From: Acanthornis magna
Lineage: Eukaryota > Chordata > Aves > Passeriformes > Acanthizidae
Direction: 5' to 3'
Length of the DNA stretch: 64,000 nt
Assembly (NCBI GenBank): GCA_036785705.1
Contig: JAWUZG010000056.1
Coordinates: 17,714,001 to 17,778,000, forward strand
The notes beneath the pieces were generated by a model. It searched no databases. It was not told where the DNA came from and saw only the letters and a program-made list of their open reading frames with translations. A program made the translations under genes and the position numbers. Positions 23,886 through 36,620 of this stretch are shown here, one piece after another. The stretch's first letter is position 1, and the number at the start of each line of letters is the position of its first letter.

Positions 23886-26527
23886 GTGGGAGCCTCCCTG
23901 GCCACAGCACACCCCTTGGGATAACTAGAGACAAAAATAGATGGAAATGAACCTGCAGGATGCTCCACGAGGGCACTACCAGGGTCCCCATGGCAGATCA
24001 GTGCCAGCACTGCCCTGGCAGGTCAGCAGCCCCCAGCCGTGGTGGGCTGAGCCCTCCAAGGCCTCTGCAGAGCACAGCAAAAGTGCTTCAGCATGGACAT
24101 GATGGAGCTCCAGGCTGCTCCAGTTTGATCCCTGAGCTCTGTGGTGGGAGTGGAGCAGGTTCTGGCTTACTGAGGCTTTGTGCAGTGCTGGCAGGGTTTG
24201 GTCACAAAGCTCTTGCACAGACCCAAATCGATGCCGTTCCATGGGCCTCCCCCACAACATCCAAAGCTTCAGAGGCAAAATCAGCTGCCTCAGCCTGTGT
24301 GGCCACTGCTGATTCCCTGCGTGTTGTAGCTCCGGTGAAAAATCCTTCCACTCAGCAGTGGGTGAAGACCTCCATAAAACCAATAAACCCTGCCCTTGAA
24401 ATGCAGTGCAACCAGGATCTCAGGTGCACTGGTTCCAGTTAGCCCAGAACAGGATCCAAAGGAACCTCTAATTTACAGGATCAAATGCCAGCTGTTTCTA
24501 GGAACGTGCTGGAAGCACTTGGTAGACCTGAAGGCTCCACAGACAATTGCATTTCCTCCTTAAGCCTTATCTTTTTCCACACCCTAGAAAAACCTTAGAG
24601 CTTATTCATTCATTAAAACAGAAGGGAACTTTCCTCTAATCTTTTCTGGGTGACTCACAGGCTGTCAGATCTGCCACGGGGGCGTGACCAGACCATGGGC
24701 ACGCTGACCCAAGGCTCCCCTGGGCTTTCCAGCTCGGGTGCCCCAAACAGCGTTCCCATGGCACAGTGGAATTCCACATGTGTGCCAAGCAGTGGGTGAC
24801 ACTTGTAGCTGCCCCCAGGGCCAGAATGGGAGTTGTTTGGGTCTGAAGGAACCATGTGCATCCTCCCCTTGGTCCCGATGGTCTCTGGACCCCACACGTG
24901 TGACACAGGCGGGCAGGAGAGCACAGCTCCCTCAGAGCCATGTGTGGGCTCCTGTTAGTCATTGTTTGCAAGCACTTGAGTGATGGCCAGCGCTGATAGA
25001 AATGTCTACACAGCCCTGGAGATTCATAACTGTCGGCACAGAAGAGCCTCCTACTGAAAATCCTTAGCCTTAAATCCCTAAATCCAGGTGTCAGGCCCTT
25101 GTTGGCAGCAGGGATGCCAATGGTTCCCTGTCTGGCAGCTGGAAGGGTGGACAGGACATAGTCAGATGTTGCATGGAGTCGGTGTGAAATCCAGTTTAAC
25201 TGAACTGATCATCAGACAGAAAAGAAAAATAGGGTGATATTTCCAGAAAAGGTCTCACTTGATAAATATCATCCCTGGGCTCATTGCAGTGCATTTACGT
25301 AGGGTTTGTTCTGTTCATCTCTTGCTTTGTGCTTCCTCTGTCTCATTTTAAAACTCTTGCTTTTCATGTCTTTTCCGTGGAATAACTACCAGTAATTTTG
25401 CAGTGAGGTAACTGTGAGATTTCACATTAAGTTTCTGATTTCTGATTTCTGTTTCTGTTTCTGATTTCTTTGAGCTGCCGATTTAACAAGGTGTGTGGAG
25501 CTGGAGGAGTTTGGGTGGGTATTGAGTGGGTACAACTCACTGCTTGATATAAAAAGGAAAGGAGCAGGATTTCGGGGCACTGCTGGGTGGCATTAGCTCC
25601 AACATGCCATGCATGGCTGGCCAGGTCTGGCCATCACCTCCTGCAGCCAGGGAAGAGCCAAAAGAAAAGTAAAAAGAAACACAAATGCATTTCTTGCATG
25701 CCTGCTGAGAGCTGCATTTCTGTGTGTGTTAAACCAGGTTTTAGAAGCAAGATTAGAACTCCAACTTTCATTTTGAAGGAGGTTCCAACCACCTCTGTTG
25801 GGGATATCCTGTGGGGTGCTGCTGCTGCAGGAGCGTGGGCCCTTCGTTCATGAGAGCCCATTTGAAAGCCAAGTTGGAACACGCAGACCACTGTTCATTT
25901 CAGTGAATCATGCATGCTTAGGACCTGATCCTGCGAGCTCCAGAACATCTCCTGGGAGATCTTGAGAGCTCTCCTTGATACTGCAATTATCCCTTTTCAA
26001 CTGGAAGACTGAGGCAGCAACTGTGTTGCTTGGAGAATTGCAAGGGAGGGCTCGGTGGTTTGGGTTGTGCTGATGAAAAAACCCACTAGGGGCGAGCTCA
26101 GCCCGTTAATTGCCCCAGCAGCATCTTGCAACGTGGACAAACAAGTGCTTACATGAACAACAGATGCAGCTGAGCACACAGCCATGGGTTGTTCCTGCTT
26201 GTTTGTTCACGGTTTGTATCACAGCTCAGTTTAGGGAGCTGACTTCAAGACCATCACCTTTTTCAGCAGTAGAACCCACCCACGTGGGGATGATCACAGC
26301 CACAGTTGCATTTTCTCCCATCCCATTGTCCATTTTCAGCCCAGCGGGAAGCTCAGGGCTGCCAGCAGCAGGACACTCAGTGATTTCTGTGAGGTTTCAA
26401 TCCAGATTTACTCCAAATCATCACTTCTCCTTTTATTCAGATGGGACAGATCTTGTTCTTAACCACAGGGTAAGATCTGATAAACCCAGCATGAGCACAG
26501 TCCTGTATGAAGGAATGAAGCTGTGGC

Positions 26528-26655
26528 TGCTCCATCCCTGGCAGTGTCCAAGGCCAGGCTGGACAGGACCTGGAGCATCCTGGGACAGTGCAAGGTGTCC
26601 CTGCCTGTGGGGACAAGATGAGCTTTAATCTCCAACCCAAACCCTTCCAGGACTC
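26528..26655 (+). mobile_element. CR1 LINE 3'-end fragment
   Basis: CCATCCCTGGCAGTGTCCAA, CTGGACAGGACCTGGAGCAT, CCTGGGACAGTGCAAGGTGT, then a decayed end CCAACCCAAACCCTTCCAGG. Confidence 0.88.
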
Positions 26656-29600
26656 CATGGCTCTGAGAGCACACCCCTATTCAAGGGGTTTATCTCTTTC
26701 CTTTACTGCACCTCCTGTTTGCTGCTTGGCAACTGCAATAATATTATTGCACACACACATTCAATGAGGTCTTACCAGCAGTTGGAGTTTCTCATTTCTC
26801 ATTCCAGGTGAGCAGATCCAAGCCCTGCCATTTTGAAGGCTGCTCTCGTTGCCGTACGGAGCAGCTGCCAAAAAGGAGGCAGCTCCCAGCACTGAGGGAG
26901 TGAGTCACGTTCTTACACACTCGACAGGATTAGACATTTCACTCCTTAATGCTTAAATGGAAGGTCATTAAAACAACCCTGTGGTTTGGGGAGGATAGCA
27001 ATTCCAGAAGTTGCTTATTTTGGTGGCAAGTGAAAAGCTTGGTTTGGATCTAAATTGGCTCTCAGTGTCGTGGCAGAGCGGAGCAGCACGGACGGGCTCT
27101 GTGCTGCTGCCTCTGCTCTTGCTTTGTTGTGTCCTCCGTGTCTCAGGAAAGTGGGAACTTCACTGACACTATTTATGGTTTACAGCAGGGTTCTGCTGGA
27201 GCTCAGGAGCTGCCAGTGCCCCAGGAAGGCACAAAAGACCCCCTGCTCCAAGAGCACAACGTCCAGGGATCAGGCAAAACAGGGGATATGGGGAACTCTG
27301 GGGAGAGATCAAGGTTGGAGGGAGACTGTTATGTTTTACCTGGGGTTAGTGGTCACCACCATTTCCAGAGAGAGCTTTTAGAAAGCCGGTGGTGCCTCCC
27401 CAAACCTCTCAAGGCAGAATCTTTTTTTATTGTGATAATAAAAATAACTTGCTCCATGGGCAGCGGAAATATTGAAGCTCTGGTTTCCTCCCTATTTTTA
27501 CCTTGCGATGGGATTTCTGGGGGACAACAAAAACACAGCTTCCAATTCCAGCTTCTTCTGACAGAGTATTTCCATCCTGCCAGTAAATTCCTTGGTGTCA
27601 CATCTCCTGGGCTGCAGTTGGGTCCTTCCCCAGCAGTGGAGCTCAGAGGTTGCTCTCCTCCCAGCTGCAATGTTCGTGGAGCAATGTTCTCCTGTGGCAC
27701 AGCTGAATCGGGGGATGACTGACCCATGAAGGCCCTGCCATGGTTGGGGAATGTGTGCACGTGGTCACATCCACCGAGAGCAGCTGCACAGCCCTGGCTT
27801 TGCTGAGAAGAGCAGGTCAAACATGAGAAGTGTGTTCAGGGTAAGGCCATGCTGAGATGCTCTCTGGGTTCCCAGACGCAGCCCGGGGAGGAGGCTGTGG
27901 CTCCGTGCGGGAAGGGCACGGCAGGTGTGTGCTGCAAGCAGCAGTGCTCAGCCTGGGCTCTCCCAGGGTACAAAACATCTGCAGCAGGCTGAGGTGAAGC
28001 GCCATGAACATCGTTTTCCCAGCCAAACATCCCCGTGGAGCTGAGGGCTGTCAGGCTGTGTCTCCATCGCCGCTGCCGACGGTTGCTCCACTCCGACGGA
28101 GCTGTGAGCAATTCCCAAACCCAAACGCCTTTTGCCTTCTAATGGAGTGGCTGAAGCTGAGGGGTGGATGATGAAATGTGTTTCTGTTTAATCTGCCTGG
28201 ATTAGAAATGTTTCATTGCTCACTGGGAAGCAACTGCAGCAGGATAAGTGATGTTAACAGCAGCTAATCAGATGGTGCCAAAGCAAGTCCCTGCACATCA
28301 GGCACACGAAGCTGATGGAAGAGGCAAAGCCTCATCCATGGGGAAAGGGGAACTCACTCCCAGGCTTCAGGGGAAGCACGGGAACAAGGCGTTCTGAAGG
28401 CCAGGAGCAAGCACAGATGATGGTGGGGAAGGGACCAGCCCTCACCCATGGGCAAACAGTGATTTCATTCAAGGGCAGGCAGCAAAACAGAGGTGACCCC
28501 GCTCAGTGTTTTTGGGGGCAGGTTAATGCCAAGGACAGGCAGCTGTTATATGGAAAGGAAGCTGCCAGGCTTTCTTGATGGTGGAGATAATAAAAGAAAG
28601 TGAAACCTGTAGTTATTTGGGGATTTTAAGTGAAAGCTGTGTTGTTTTAAAAATGACTGAATTTTAAGCTCAAGTATATTTTGGGAGCTGGGCGGGGGGC
28701 AGGTGCTGGTCTGTGGTTTGTGAGTGCAGGTTGAACACTTGGCTTGTGTTGTTTCTCGTTTCACCAAAATGTCTGTTAATATATTAACTTCTAAAAAGAA
28801 AAAGGACTAAGCCCCTCTGGTTTTTGGGAGATCCATACCAGAATGGCACTTGGTGTTCAACCTCCTCTGTCAGTCTTACAACCACGTGTCAGTTTTGCAT
28901 GCATCCCATTGCAGAACTGGTGCTAAAATCTGGTTTTGGCTTCTCTAACACAGATCCAGAGCAGCTCCATTGGCCTCAAAGGTCACTTGGAGCAAGATCT
29001 GGCACATGGTCTTCCTCCTTTTCTCTTTCCCTGGGATCTCTGCTCCCATCTCTAGTTGGATGTTGTACTCATATATTCTAAATATCATCTCACCCACTAG
29101 CAAAGTAACTCAGCCTCTTCCTGTGATCCCTGGCAGTTCCTGCTGCTGGACACCCTTGGTCTTACCCAAAGTGGCTTCAGCCTGAGAGTCTGATCCTCTG
29201 CCTGGAGTGAGGTTTAGCAGTGAATGGGCAGCAGAGGATGCAGCTGTGCTTTCATCCTCACTGGCTGCTTGCATTAGACCTTGGAGTCCCAAATAATGGA
29301 GCTGTTTTTCTTTTGGAAACCTAAAGCTTATGTTCTGCAGAACCTGGTGGGGTCAGCAGAGAAAACCTTGCTACCAGAGCAATGTCTCAGCCTCCTGGCG
29401 AGGTCCCTGACTTCAGCTCTGTGCCTTAGCCACGGGGCCACCCCTTGTCCCCTTTGATAGGACTTTGTGGACCAAAAATAAGCTGATGGAAGCCACCAAA
29501 GAGCCCCGACTCAGAGCAAGCCTCTGCTGTGCCTACAGAGCTCATTCAGCCCAGGGCAGGCTGGGCTGTGGTGGCTCCACGGCCGTGGTGACGTGGTGGA

Positions 29601-30457
29601 TAATCACTACATGGCCCTGGGAGGGTTCACAGCGATGAAAAGGCTCTGTGCAATTGTAGATTTTATTTTTTTCCCCTCTAAGGCCAGCGTTTGGCTTGGG
29701 CTCCCCAAAGCAGTTAAGTTTATTAATAGTTTGTTTCTGGAGCCGAAGTGACTCCATAGAGGGGAGTTATTCCATGCAAAACAAAACAGGAAAAGAAAAC
29801 AATGTCCAGCTCCTCTGTGCTGGAGGGGTGCTCAGAGAGCTGCATTGTTCCACCTTCTCCTGTGAAGCAGAGGAGACCCAGGACAGAGCAGCCCTGGCAG
29901 GAGGAGGGCGGTGAGGTCCAGCCCAGGGACAGAGAGAGCATTTGGGGATGAAATGTGACTGACTGCTGAAAATGAGCCTGTTCCTGGCCAAGTCACTGGT
30001 TAGAGCATTCAGTGAGAGAATCACAGGGGGAGCTTCCCAGGCAGCAGCACAGTGTGATATTCGATGGGATCGGAGTGCTCATTCCCTGGGAATGCTGCAG
30101 GATCCCTGAATTCCCAGCGTGGCTGGCGAGGTGTGTGCTGGGCACTGAGCCTTGCCGTGTGCAGCTGGGCCCTGCAGCATTTCCCTTCGGCCTGAGCTTC
30201 TGTGGGGCTGCTCCATTCGGGATGCAGGGCACTCCTTCTCCAGCCCTCTGCCCTTGACCAGCACCGCTGCTCCTCACCTCACCCAGCCCAGCCCAGCCCA
30301 GCCCAGCTCAGGGGTTCAGACACCAGAGAAGGTGGGGCAGGGGCACAGGAGGGACAGAGGATCCAGGTGAGAACAGCCAAGGACACGCAGACAGGTGGCT
30401 CTTCTTCCAGGGACTATGAAGGTTAAAGGAACCTCTCAGCCCAGGAGGATGATGTTG

Positions 30458-30728
30458 GAATCATAGAATCATTTAGGCTGGAAAAGACGTTTAAGATCAC
30501 AGAGTCCCAGAATGGTTTGGGTTGGAAGGACCTTAAAGCTCATCCCATTCCACCCCTGCCATGGCAGGGACACCTCCCACTGTCCCAGGTTGCTCCAAGC
30601 CCTGTCCAGCCTGGCCTGGGACACTGCCAGGGATCCAGGGGCAGCCACAGCTCCTCTGGGCACCTCTGCCAGGGCCTGCCCACCCTCCCAGGGAACAATT
30701 CTTTCCCAATATCCAATATAAAGTCCAA
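30458..30728 (-). mobile_element. CR1 LINE 3'-end fragment, possibly two nested tails
   Basis: GAATCATAGAATCATTTAGG followed by GGAAAAGACGTTTAAGATCA looks like one tail. A second complete tail starts near 30505 (CCCAGAATGGTTTGGGTTGG) and runs through the gene-body part to TTCTTTCCCAATATCCAATA. One CR1 probably inserted next to the tail of another. Confidence 0.9.
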
Positions 30729-33111
30729 TTATCAAGTACAGCCATTAAGCCAGTTGTTTCTTGCAACTGATGTTGTGGTTTTTCGTTTATGCTTTCCAAG
30801 TCTTCTTCCCATCCTGGCAAATAAAGCCACGTGGGCTGAAGGGGACATGGAGAGGGGAAGTGTAGGATTGCTCCAGCTCTGCATCGTAAGCAACCCCGTG
30901 TGTGAAACACAGGAGACAGTTGTTCCTCAGGAAAATAAACCGTGGAACTTTTCCCATGGCAGGGAGAATGGTCTTTGTCATGCAAAGCCCAGCATCATCC
31001 AGCTCCTGCCTTCCCCTCCTCTGCCTAAATAGAAAATATTCCTCACATGCCTCACTCCGCTGGGATTCTGCAGCGGTTTGAGCATTGCTGGCTTTTCTCA
31101 CTCCGTATTTCAACACGTGCCCCTGTGACAGACAGCAAAGTGCCTCCCATCAGAGCAGATCCCGTCAGGTTTAGATCTTGGGATCATTTTCCTACAAGAG
31201 AAGAATAAGCTGTAAACATCCCTTGAACGGCTCTGCCGAAGCCTGGGATGAGTTTGGGGAATTCCATGAATCTTAGTGACAGTAAAGGTATCCACTTAAT
31301 GACATCTCAATTTCCAGCAGTTCCAGAAAGTTTATTACATTAAATCTGGGATGAAAATGGGTTATTGGCAGTTGCATATTTTTGTTCTAGTTCTGAATAA
31401 ACCAAATTATTTTCTGGGAAATGAGGACTTGAACAAAAATGTTGGTTGAATGCATGGCTGGATTTGCTTTCCAAACTTTGTAGCATTTTAAGATCAGAAT
31501 GAAAATGTCAGTTAGAAATGGAGATGATTTCAAAGAGTCAAAACTTCAGAATTTCATTCTGAAATTCTTTGAATTTCTTTTAATTGAAATTCCACATCCA
31601 TATTGTAAGGAAGTGACTGACCTTGGGCTGGGGCACATCTGAGACAGCTAATTTTGAATCTTTAGCTTCAAATCCCTCACGTGGGTGGAAGAGCAGTGGT
31701 GTCTGAGGGAGGGTGAGCTGGGCACAGATAGGCTGGAGGCAAATTAACTCTTTACCCCACGGGCTCATCAGCTCCTCTCGCTCCCTTTGAACACCACAGA
31801 GCTCCTCCTCGTTAGCACTAATTATACAGTCGCACACCGATTCTTTCTTAAGCATTCACATACTTTATGAAGTCAGAAAAGTTTTTAAGATGCAAAAACG
31901 CCGATGGTTTTAATGAGTTTAACAATGAACAGGCAGAGACTGAAGCGTGCACAGTGCTGGGGTGAAACCCACACTGAATTTCCACTGGCCTCAGCTCAGA
32001 GGAGCTTCGAGCCTGTGCTTTCACTTCCAAATCATGCTGGGCTGGTGAAAACAGAGTTTTTACTCATGCTTCACACATAAATGGGGAATTTTGGAGTGCT
32101 GGGGGTCACCCAGAGCTCACTGCTGGGTGCAGGACGCTGCTTTGGTTCAGTTTTGCAGAGGAACCCTTCAGTTTGGTGGCTGCTGCTGGCACCCAGCACT
32201 GATCTGGCAGCAGAACTTTCCTTCACATGCCTTTACATTTAACTGAGGCAGCTTAATTGTTACTCAATGAAAGCCCAAATCTGCAGCAGAGGCCTCGCTC
32301 CACGCCAGGGAGAGGAGCTGGGATTAAAGAGCTGGCAGGGAGAGAGACCCTTATGCAAGGGCAGGAAGATCATTCACAAATATCCATAAAACACGAGACA
32401 AATCTTTAAATATTTATTAAAAACAAAGTTTGACTGTTAATTCCCCCTCACACATGACCCGTGAAAGAGATTGTGGAGATGGGGAAATGAAACCACAAAG
32501 CCAGTAAGGGATTTGCCTGAGGCCTCAGCCGTAAATCAGGCTCTGAAGTGGAGAGAGCTCTCCCTGCTCCCTCCTGACTCTGTCTCCTCTCCCCAAAAGC
32601 GCAAAGGGCCAAGGCTGTGCCCATGTCCCCACCTGGGAGCGATGCTCAGCAAGGTGTCCTTGCAGCTCCTGCAGCTCCAGGGGAGCACGAGGGAGTGCCT
32701 GAGATCTTATTTCTCCTAAATCTTATCCTGCCATGATGCAACAACCTTCTCCAGCCTTCTCACAGCCTTCTCCAGCTGTGATCAAACAACTGGAGCTGAT
32801 CTCCAGCTTGGGAGTGCTTTCCTGGCCTTATCGATGAAAACACTCCTGAATTTTGTCCAGTGTTCTGTGTCATTAGGGGGGACAATGATTGGTGTTGGCA
32901 GTTTTGTGTTGAAAAAGAGCGTTTAGGTCTCTTTTTGGAGTCTTTCTGATTTTGCCAAATCTGCTCTGTGATTTTTCATTTGGGTGGCTCAATCCCTACC
33001 TGTGCAACCTTGAGGCCACCAATGCACCAGGAGCCCTGGGGACAAACCCATCTCTCTCCATTTCCTTTGCAAGCTGTTGAGCCTTACCCCAGCACCCATG
33101 AGCAGACAGGC

Positions 33112-33742
33112 TCCCCAAAACCCCCTGGGCTCCCCAAACCCCCTGTGCTCCCAAAACCCCATGGGCTCCCCAAACTCCCTGAGCTCTCCAAAACCCCTGA
33201 GCTCCCCAAACCCCTCTGAACTTCCCAAAACCGCTGGGATCCCCAAACCCCCTGGGCTCCCCAAGCCCCCTGGGCTCCCCAAACCCCCTGAGCTCCCCAA
33301 ACCCCCTGAGCTTCCAAACCCCCTGGGCTCCCCAAACCCCCTGAGCTCCCCAAACCCTCTGGGCTCTCCAAACCCCCTGGGCTCCCCAAACCCCCTGGGC
33401 TCCCCAAAACCCTCTGGGCTCTCCAAACCCTCTGGGCTCTCCAAACCCCATGGGCTCCCCAAACCCCCTGAGCTCCCCAAACCCCCTGAGCTCCCCAAAC
33501 CCTCTGAGCTCCCCAAACCTGCTGGACTCCCCAAAACCCCTGAGCTCCCCAAACCCCATGGGCTCCCCAAACCCCCTGAGCTCCCCAAACTCCCTGGACT
33601 GCCCAAATCCCCTGGACTCCCCAAACCCCCTGAGCTCCCTAAACCCCTCTGAGCTTCCCAAACCCCCTGGGCTCCCCAAACCCCCTGAGCTCCCTAAACC
33701 CCTCTGAGCTTCCCAAACCCCCTGGGCTCCCCAAACCCCTGG
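33112..33742. repeat. C-rich 18-bp minisatellite, G-quadruplex prone on minus strand
   Basis: About 35 units of CTCCCCAAACCCCCTGGG or its CTGAG variant. The minus strand has regular runs of four and five Gs spaced by short loops, a textbook G-quadruplex pattern; the plus strand could form i-motifs. The 18-bp period keeps all frames open (LPKPPE-like peptides), which explains several long spurious frames. Confidence 0.93.
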
Positions 33743-35689
33743 GTGCGGTGGCCGTGCCGCTGTCCCCGCCATGTCACACCACACAGATGTGCCTGCGGAG
33801 CCTCGGCCAGCGCCGCTTCCTCCCGTGGGACTCTCCAGATAAGTCACTTGTGTATTAAAAGTTGTTTACCCCGTGCTTCGAGCAGGATGCTTCCCTTATC
33901 TGCAGGCAGAGCAAATTCCCCCCAGTGCCTCCACGTCATTCCTGGCGGCTCCTGACTCCGCTGGTGGCTCTGCGTTATCTCCGTCTGCAGTGCAGACAGA
34001 CCCTGCCCCAGCAGCCCCCGGGCTCACAATACCCACTCCGACCTCTTCAAAGGCTGAAATTACTCTGTAATTTGAATCTTTAACAACACGTGGAGAAATC
34101 TACAGGAGCTGGCCTGTATCATGTCTCCGAGTGGCTTCACAAATTCCACGCCGAGGAATTTGGATACTCTCGTGTTTGCGTCCGTGAGGGATGTTAGTTT
34201 TCTAAAAAATGCATGTTCTGCTTTCCCCTATCTCTGCAGAGCAGCTCAGATCTACTCTGCAGATCCTTTTCCTGACCCTTCCTTCCATCCTTGTCCCACA
34301 CCTCTGGCTGTTGAACCCTCACCAAGGGCAGGGTTTAGCCCCCATCCCCAATTCCCAAGGCAGCAGGCTCCAGTGGCCCTCCTGGGCCACCACTTGAATT
34401 TGTGGTCAAACCCCCATTCCCATCATCCTGGGATGCAGAAGCCACATGCAGAAAGTCCAACTAGAAAACCAGCTCGGTGGAATGTATTTATCTGAAAACA
34501 ATAGTGTGTGTGGATGGAAAAGGCAGCGTTTTACACCAATCATGTGGTTGTTATTAGTGTTTTCCAAAACACCCAGAGGTACCTTACGTGTTAAGTGAGG
34601 GCTGCCTCCCTATTCTGCTTAAAAAGCAAAAAGTGCATCTCTGCACCTCAAACTGCTCTTGTGTTTCAGCCCTGCACTGAGGCCCAGCTGGCTGCCAGAG
34701 GAATTTCCTGTTCCCCCAAATCTGCAGTCACGGGGCTTGATTGCAGCCCAAGATGCTGCAGCAAATATTTATGGTTGTGTTTCAATGCTCCTTTTCCAGC
34801 TCTTGCCCTAAAGCACGAGAGTGTCCTGGAAGTGCGGATGGAGCTGAGCCGTGGCCCTGGCAGCCCTGCTGGGCTCTGTGCTGCTGCCAGGGCTGGGATG
34901 CCATTCCCAGTGCCCAGTGCCACAGCTCTGGCTGCAGTCCCAGGTCAGGTGCTCTGGGATGGCCCTGCTTGAGAGGGATGTTGGATCAGATGACCCCACC
35001 GGGGATCCCGTCCAGCCTGAGCCGTTCTGGGCACTGGGGCAGCCCTGGGGACGGTGCTCGGGGGCAATGGGGCACACCATGGCTCCTGCTCCATCCTCCA
35101 GGCAGAGCTGCTGCAGGAGGGATTGTTTGAAGCTGCTCCAGCCGAGCTGGAGGGTTCATTTCCTCGGCTGAGGCAGCCCCAGAAACCCAAGATCCACTGA
35201 TAGCCATTGAGCAAGGATTTCCATTTTTGGTGCGAGCTCAGACTTAAAATAGACAGTCTTGAGCGAGGAAGAAACTCTGTTGACAGAACATAGGGAACAT
35301 TCCTCCAGTGTACTTTTGCAAAGGACTATCTCTGTCTTTAATCTCCGCGGCGTTTCCTGCAGGTCTCCCGGGCCCAGCTTCCCTCTCATTGTTCCTGGCG
35401 CTTTTGGAAATGACCTCAGGCGGTTTGCAGTGACTGGCGACCCACGGTCAGAATGACTAACCCAGTCTGTCTCCATCCCTTGGACATGTCCCATTGACTA
35501 AATAAATGACAGGCACTGACATGTGAATAGAAACAAAAACAGCCTGACAAGTGAAATCTTAACTCTTTGGAGCAAAGAGACGTCTGGACGCGGGTTCACC
35601 CTGCACGGGGAATTGCTGCAAAAAGTCCTGACAAGAGTAAAAACGCAGTAAGGCTCCCCAGCTGCTCAGGACGCATGCAGACTGGGAGA

Positions 35690-35830
35690 CAAACGCCTCT
35701 AATATTCTTTTTAATTGTCGAAAATTGGTTTGCGCAGCTTTTTATCTCGGCACATCTTTAATTAAAAGCGCAGCTCGGTGTTTACGCGGCCGTTTGGGTG
35801 TCTGGGCCCAGCATGAATAATTCCACTGAA
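35690..35830. promoter_or_regulatory. Candidate distal regulatory element
   Basis: Unique AT-rich sequence with TTTTAATTGTCG, CTTTAATTAAAAGCG and a FOX-like TGTTTACGCGG, ending in GCATGAATAATTCC. It has no repeat and no open frame of note. Confidence 0.22.
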
Positions 35831-35924
35831 CGTTAGAAGGGTCAGTGAGGAGAGAGGCTGGCACAGGATCCTGGCTCTATATTGGACCCACAGCTCACCA
35901 CGGGGGAGCCTAGGGATGCTCCCT

Positions 35925-35958
35925 GCCATTCCCATTCCCATTCCCATTCCCATTCCCA
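35925..35958. repeat. (CATTCC)n hexanucleotide microsatellite
   Basis: About five and a half copies of CATTCC in tandem; a short simple repeat in otherwise unique sequence. Confidence 0.85.
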
Positions 35959-36229
35959 CTCAGAGCACAGAGCCACCCTTTGGAGAGGTGATCCTGCTTC
36001 CCCAAACCTGCACGGACCTGCCTGCAGCCCTGCCATCAGATTTCGGGGGAACTTAAGTGGGGATGGAAGTTGTAAGGGAATGTATGGATTTATGGCCCTC
36101 CTTAAGGCCACCAGAGCAGATGCTGCCAGGTTTCAGGGACAGAATTCCTCATTTTGCCCAGATCCCTCCATCGCATCCCAGAGTTTGGGAACATGCCCCA
36201 CCAGCCCAGCATGAGCCACTTTTTTTAGG

Positions 36230-36620
36230 GCCCAAACTTGCTGTCTTTGAATTCTAACAATAGTTTTACCAATAAGAATAGAATTAGTGTTAATAAGCTA
36301 CATTTGTGGATTTTTTGGGGTTGGAAAAGTAGGCAAGTATTCTCTTTAATATCATCAATTAAATGCTGTAATTACAATAATTAATAATGCTGTTTAGCAG
36401 TTATTAGCACTGGGTGCCTTGTTAGGATGTCTGTGTTAGCTCAGGTTTAATAATGAGCTTCATATAAATCCAAAAAGAAGCAAATAATGATACGGGGAGT
36501 GGTTGTAGCGCTGTGGTCTGAGGGCTTCTCGCTTTAATGTAAGTTACAAATAATTCCCTCTGGCTCTCAGCGTTTGTGGATAAGGCCATAAAAAAGGAGA
36601 AAACAAAAAAGAAAGGAGGA
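36230..36620. promoter_or_regulatory. Candidate distal enhancer, AT-rich motif-dense block
   Basis: About 390 repeat-free bases, strongly AT-rich between GC-rich neighbours. Visible motifs are a SOX-type ACAATAG (36257-36263), many TAAT/AATTA cores, and a RUNX-type TGTGGTC (36512-36518). It lies about 9.5 kb upstream of the SMAD6 promoter. It is the best enhancer candidate in the intergenic part by appearance, but conservation is untested. Confidence 0.33.

Larger units (their letters stand above)
23886..33111. other. Non-coding with two CR1 tails
   Basis: Mostly unique sequence. It holds CR1 fragments at 26528 and 30458, a TTTCTGA-type short repeat near 25,432-25,470 and a (CCCAG)5 patch near 30,284-30,306. 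No coding exon or RNA gene was recognised. A lncRNA could be present, but I cannot tell. Confidence 0.58.

Noticed and set aside
26083..26094. CTCF-like core CCACTAGGGGCG
   Set aside because: It is one G short of the strong core and has no supporting flanks; too weak to annotate.
32989..33847. Proline- or glycine-rich open frames up to 283 codons on both strands
   Set aside because: The 18-bp C-rich minisatellite keeps every frame open; there is no independent coding evidence.
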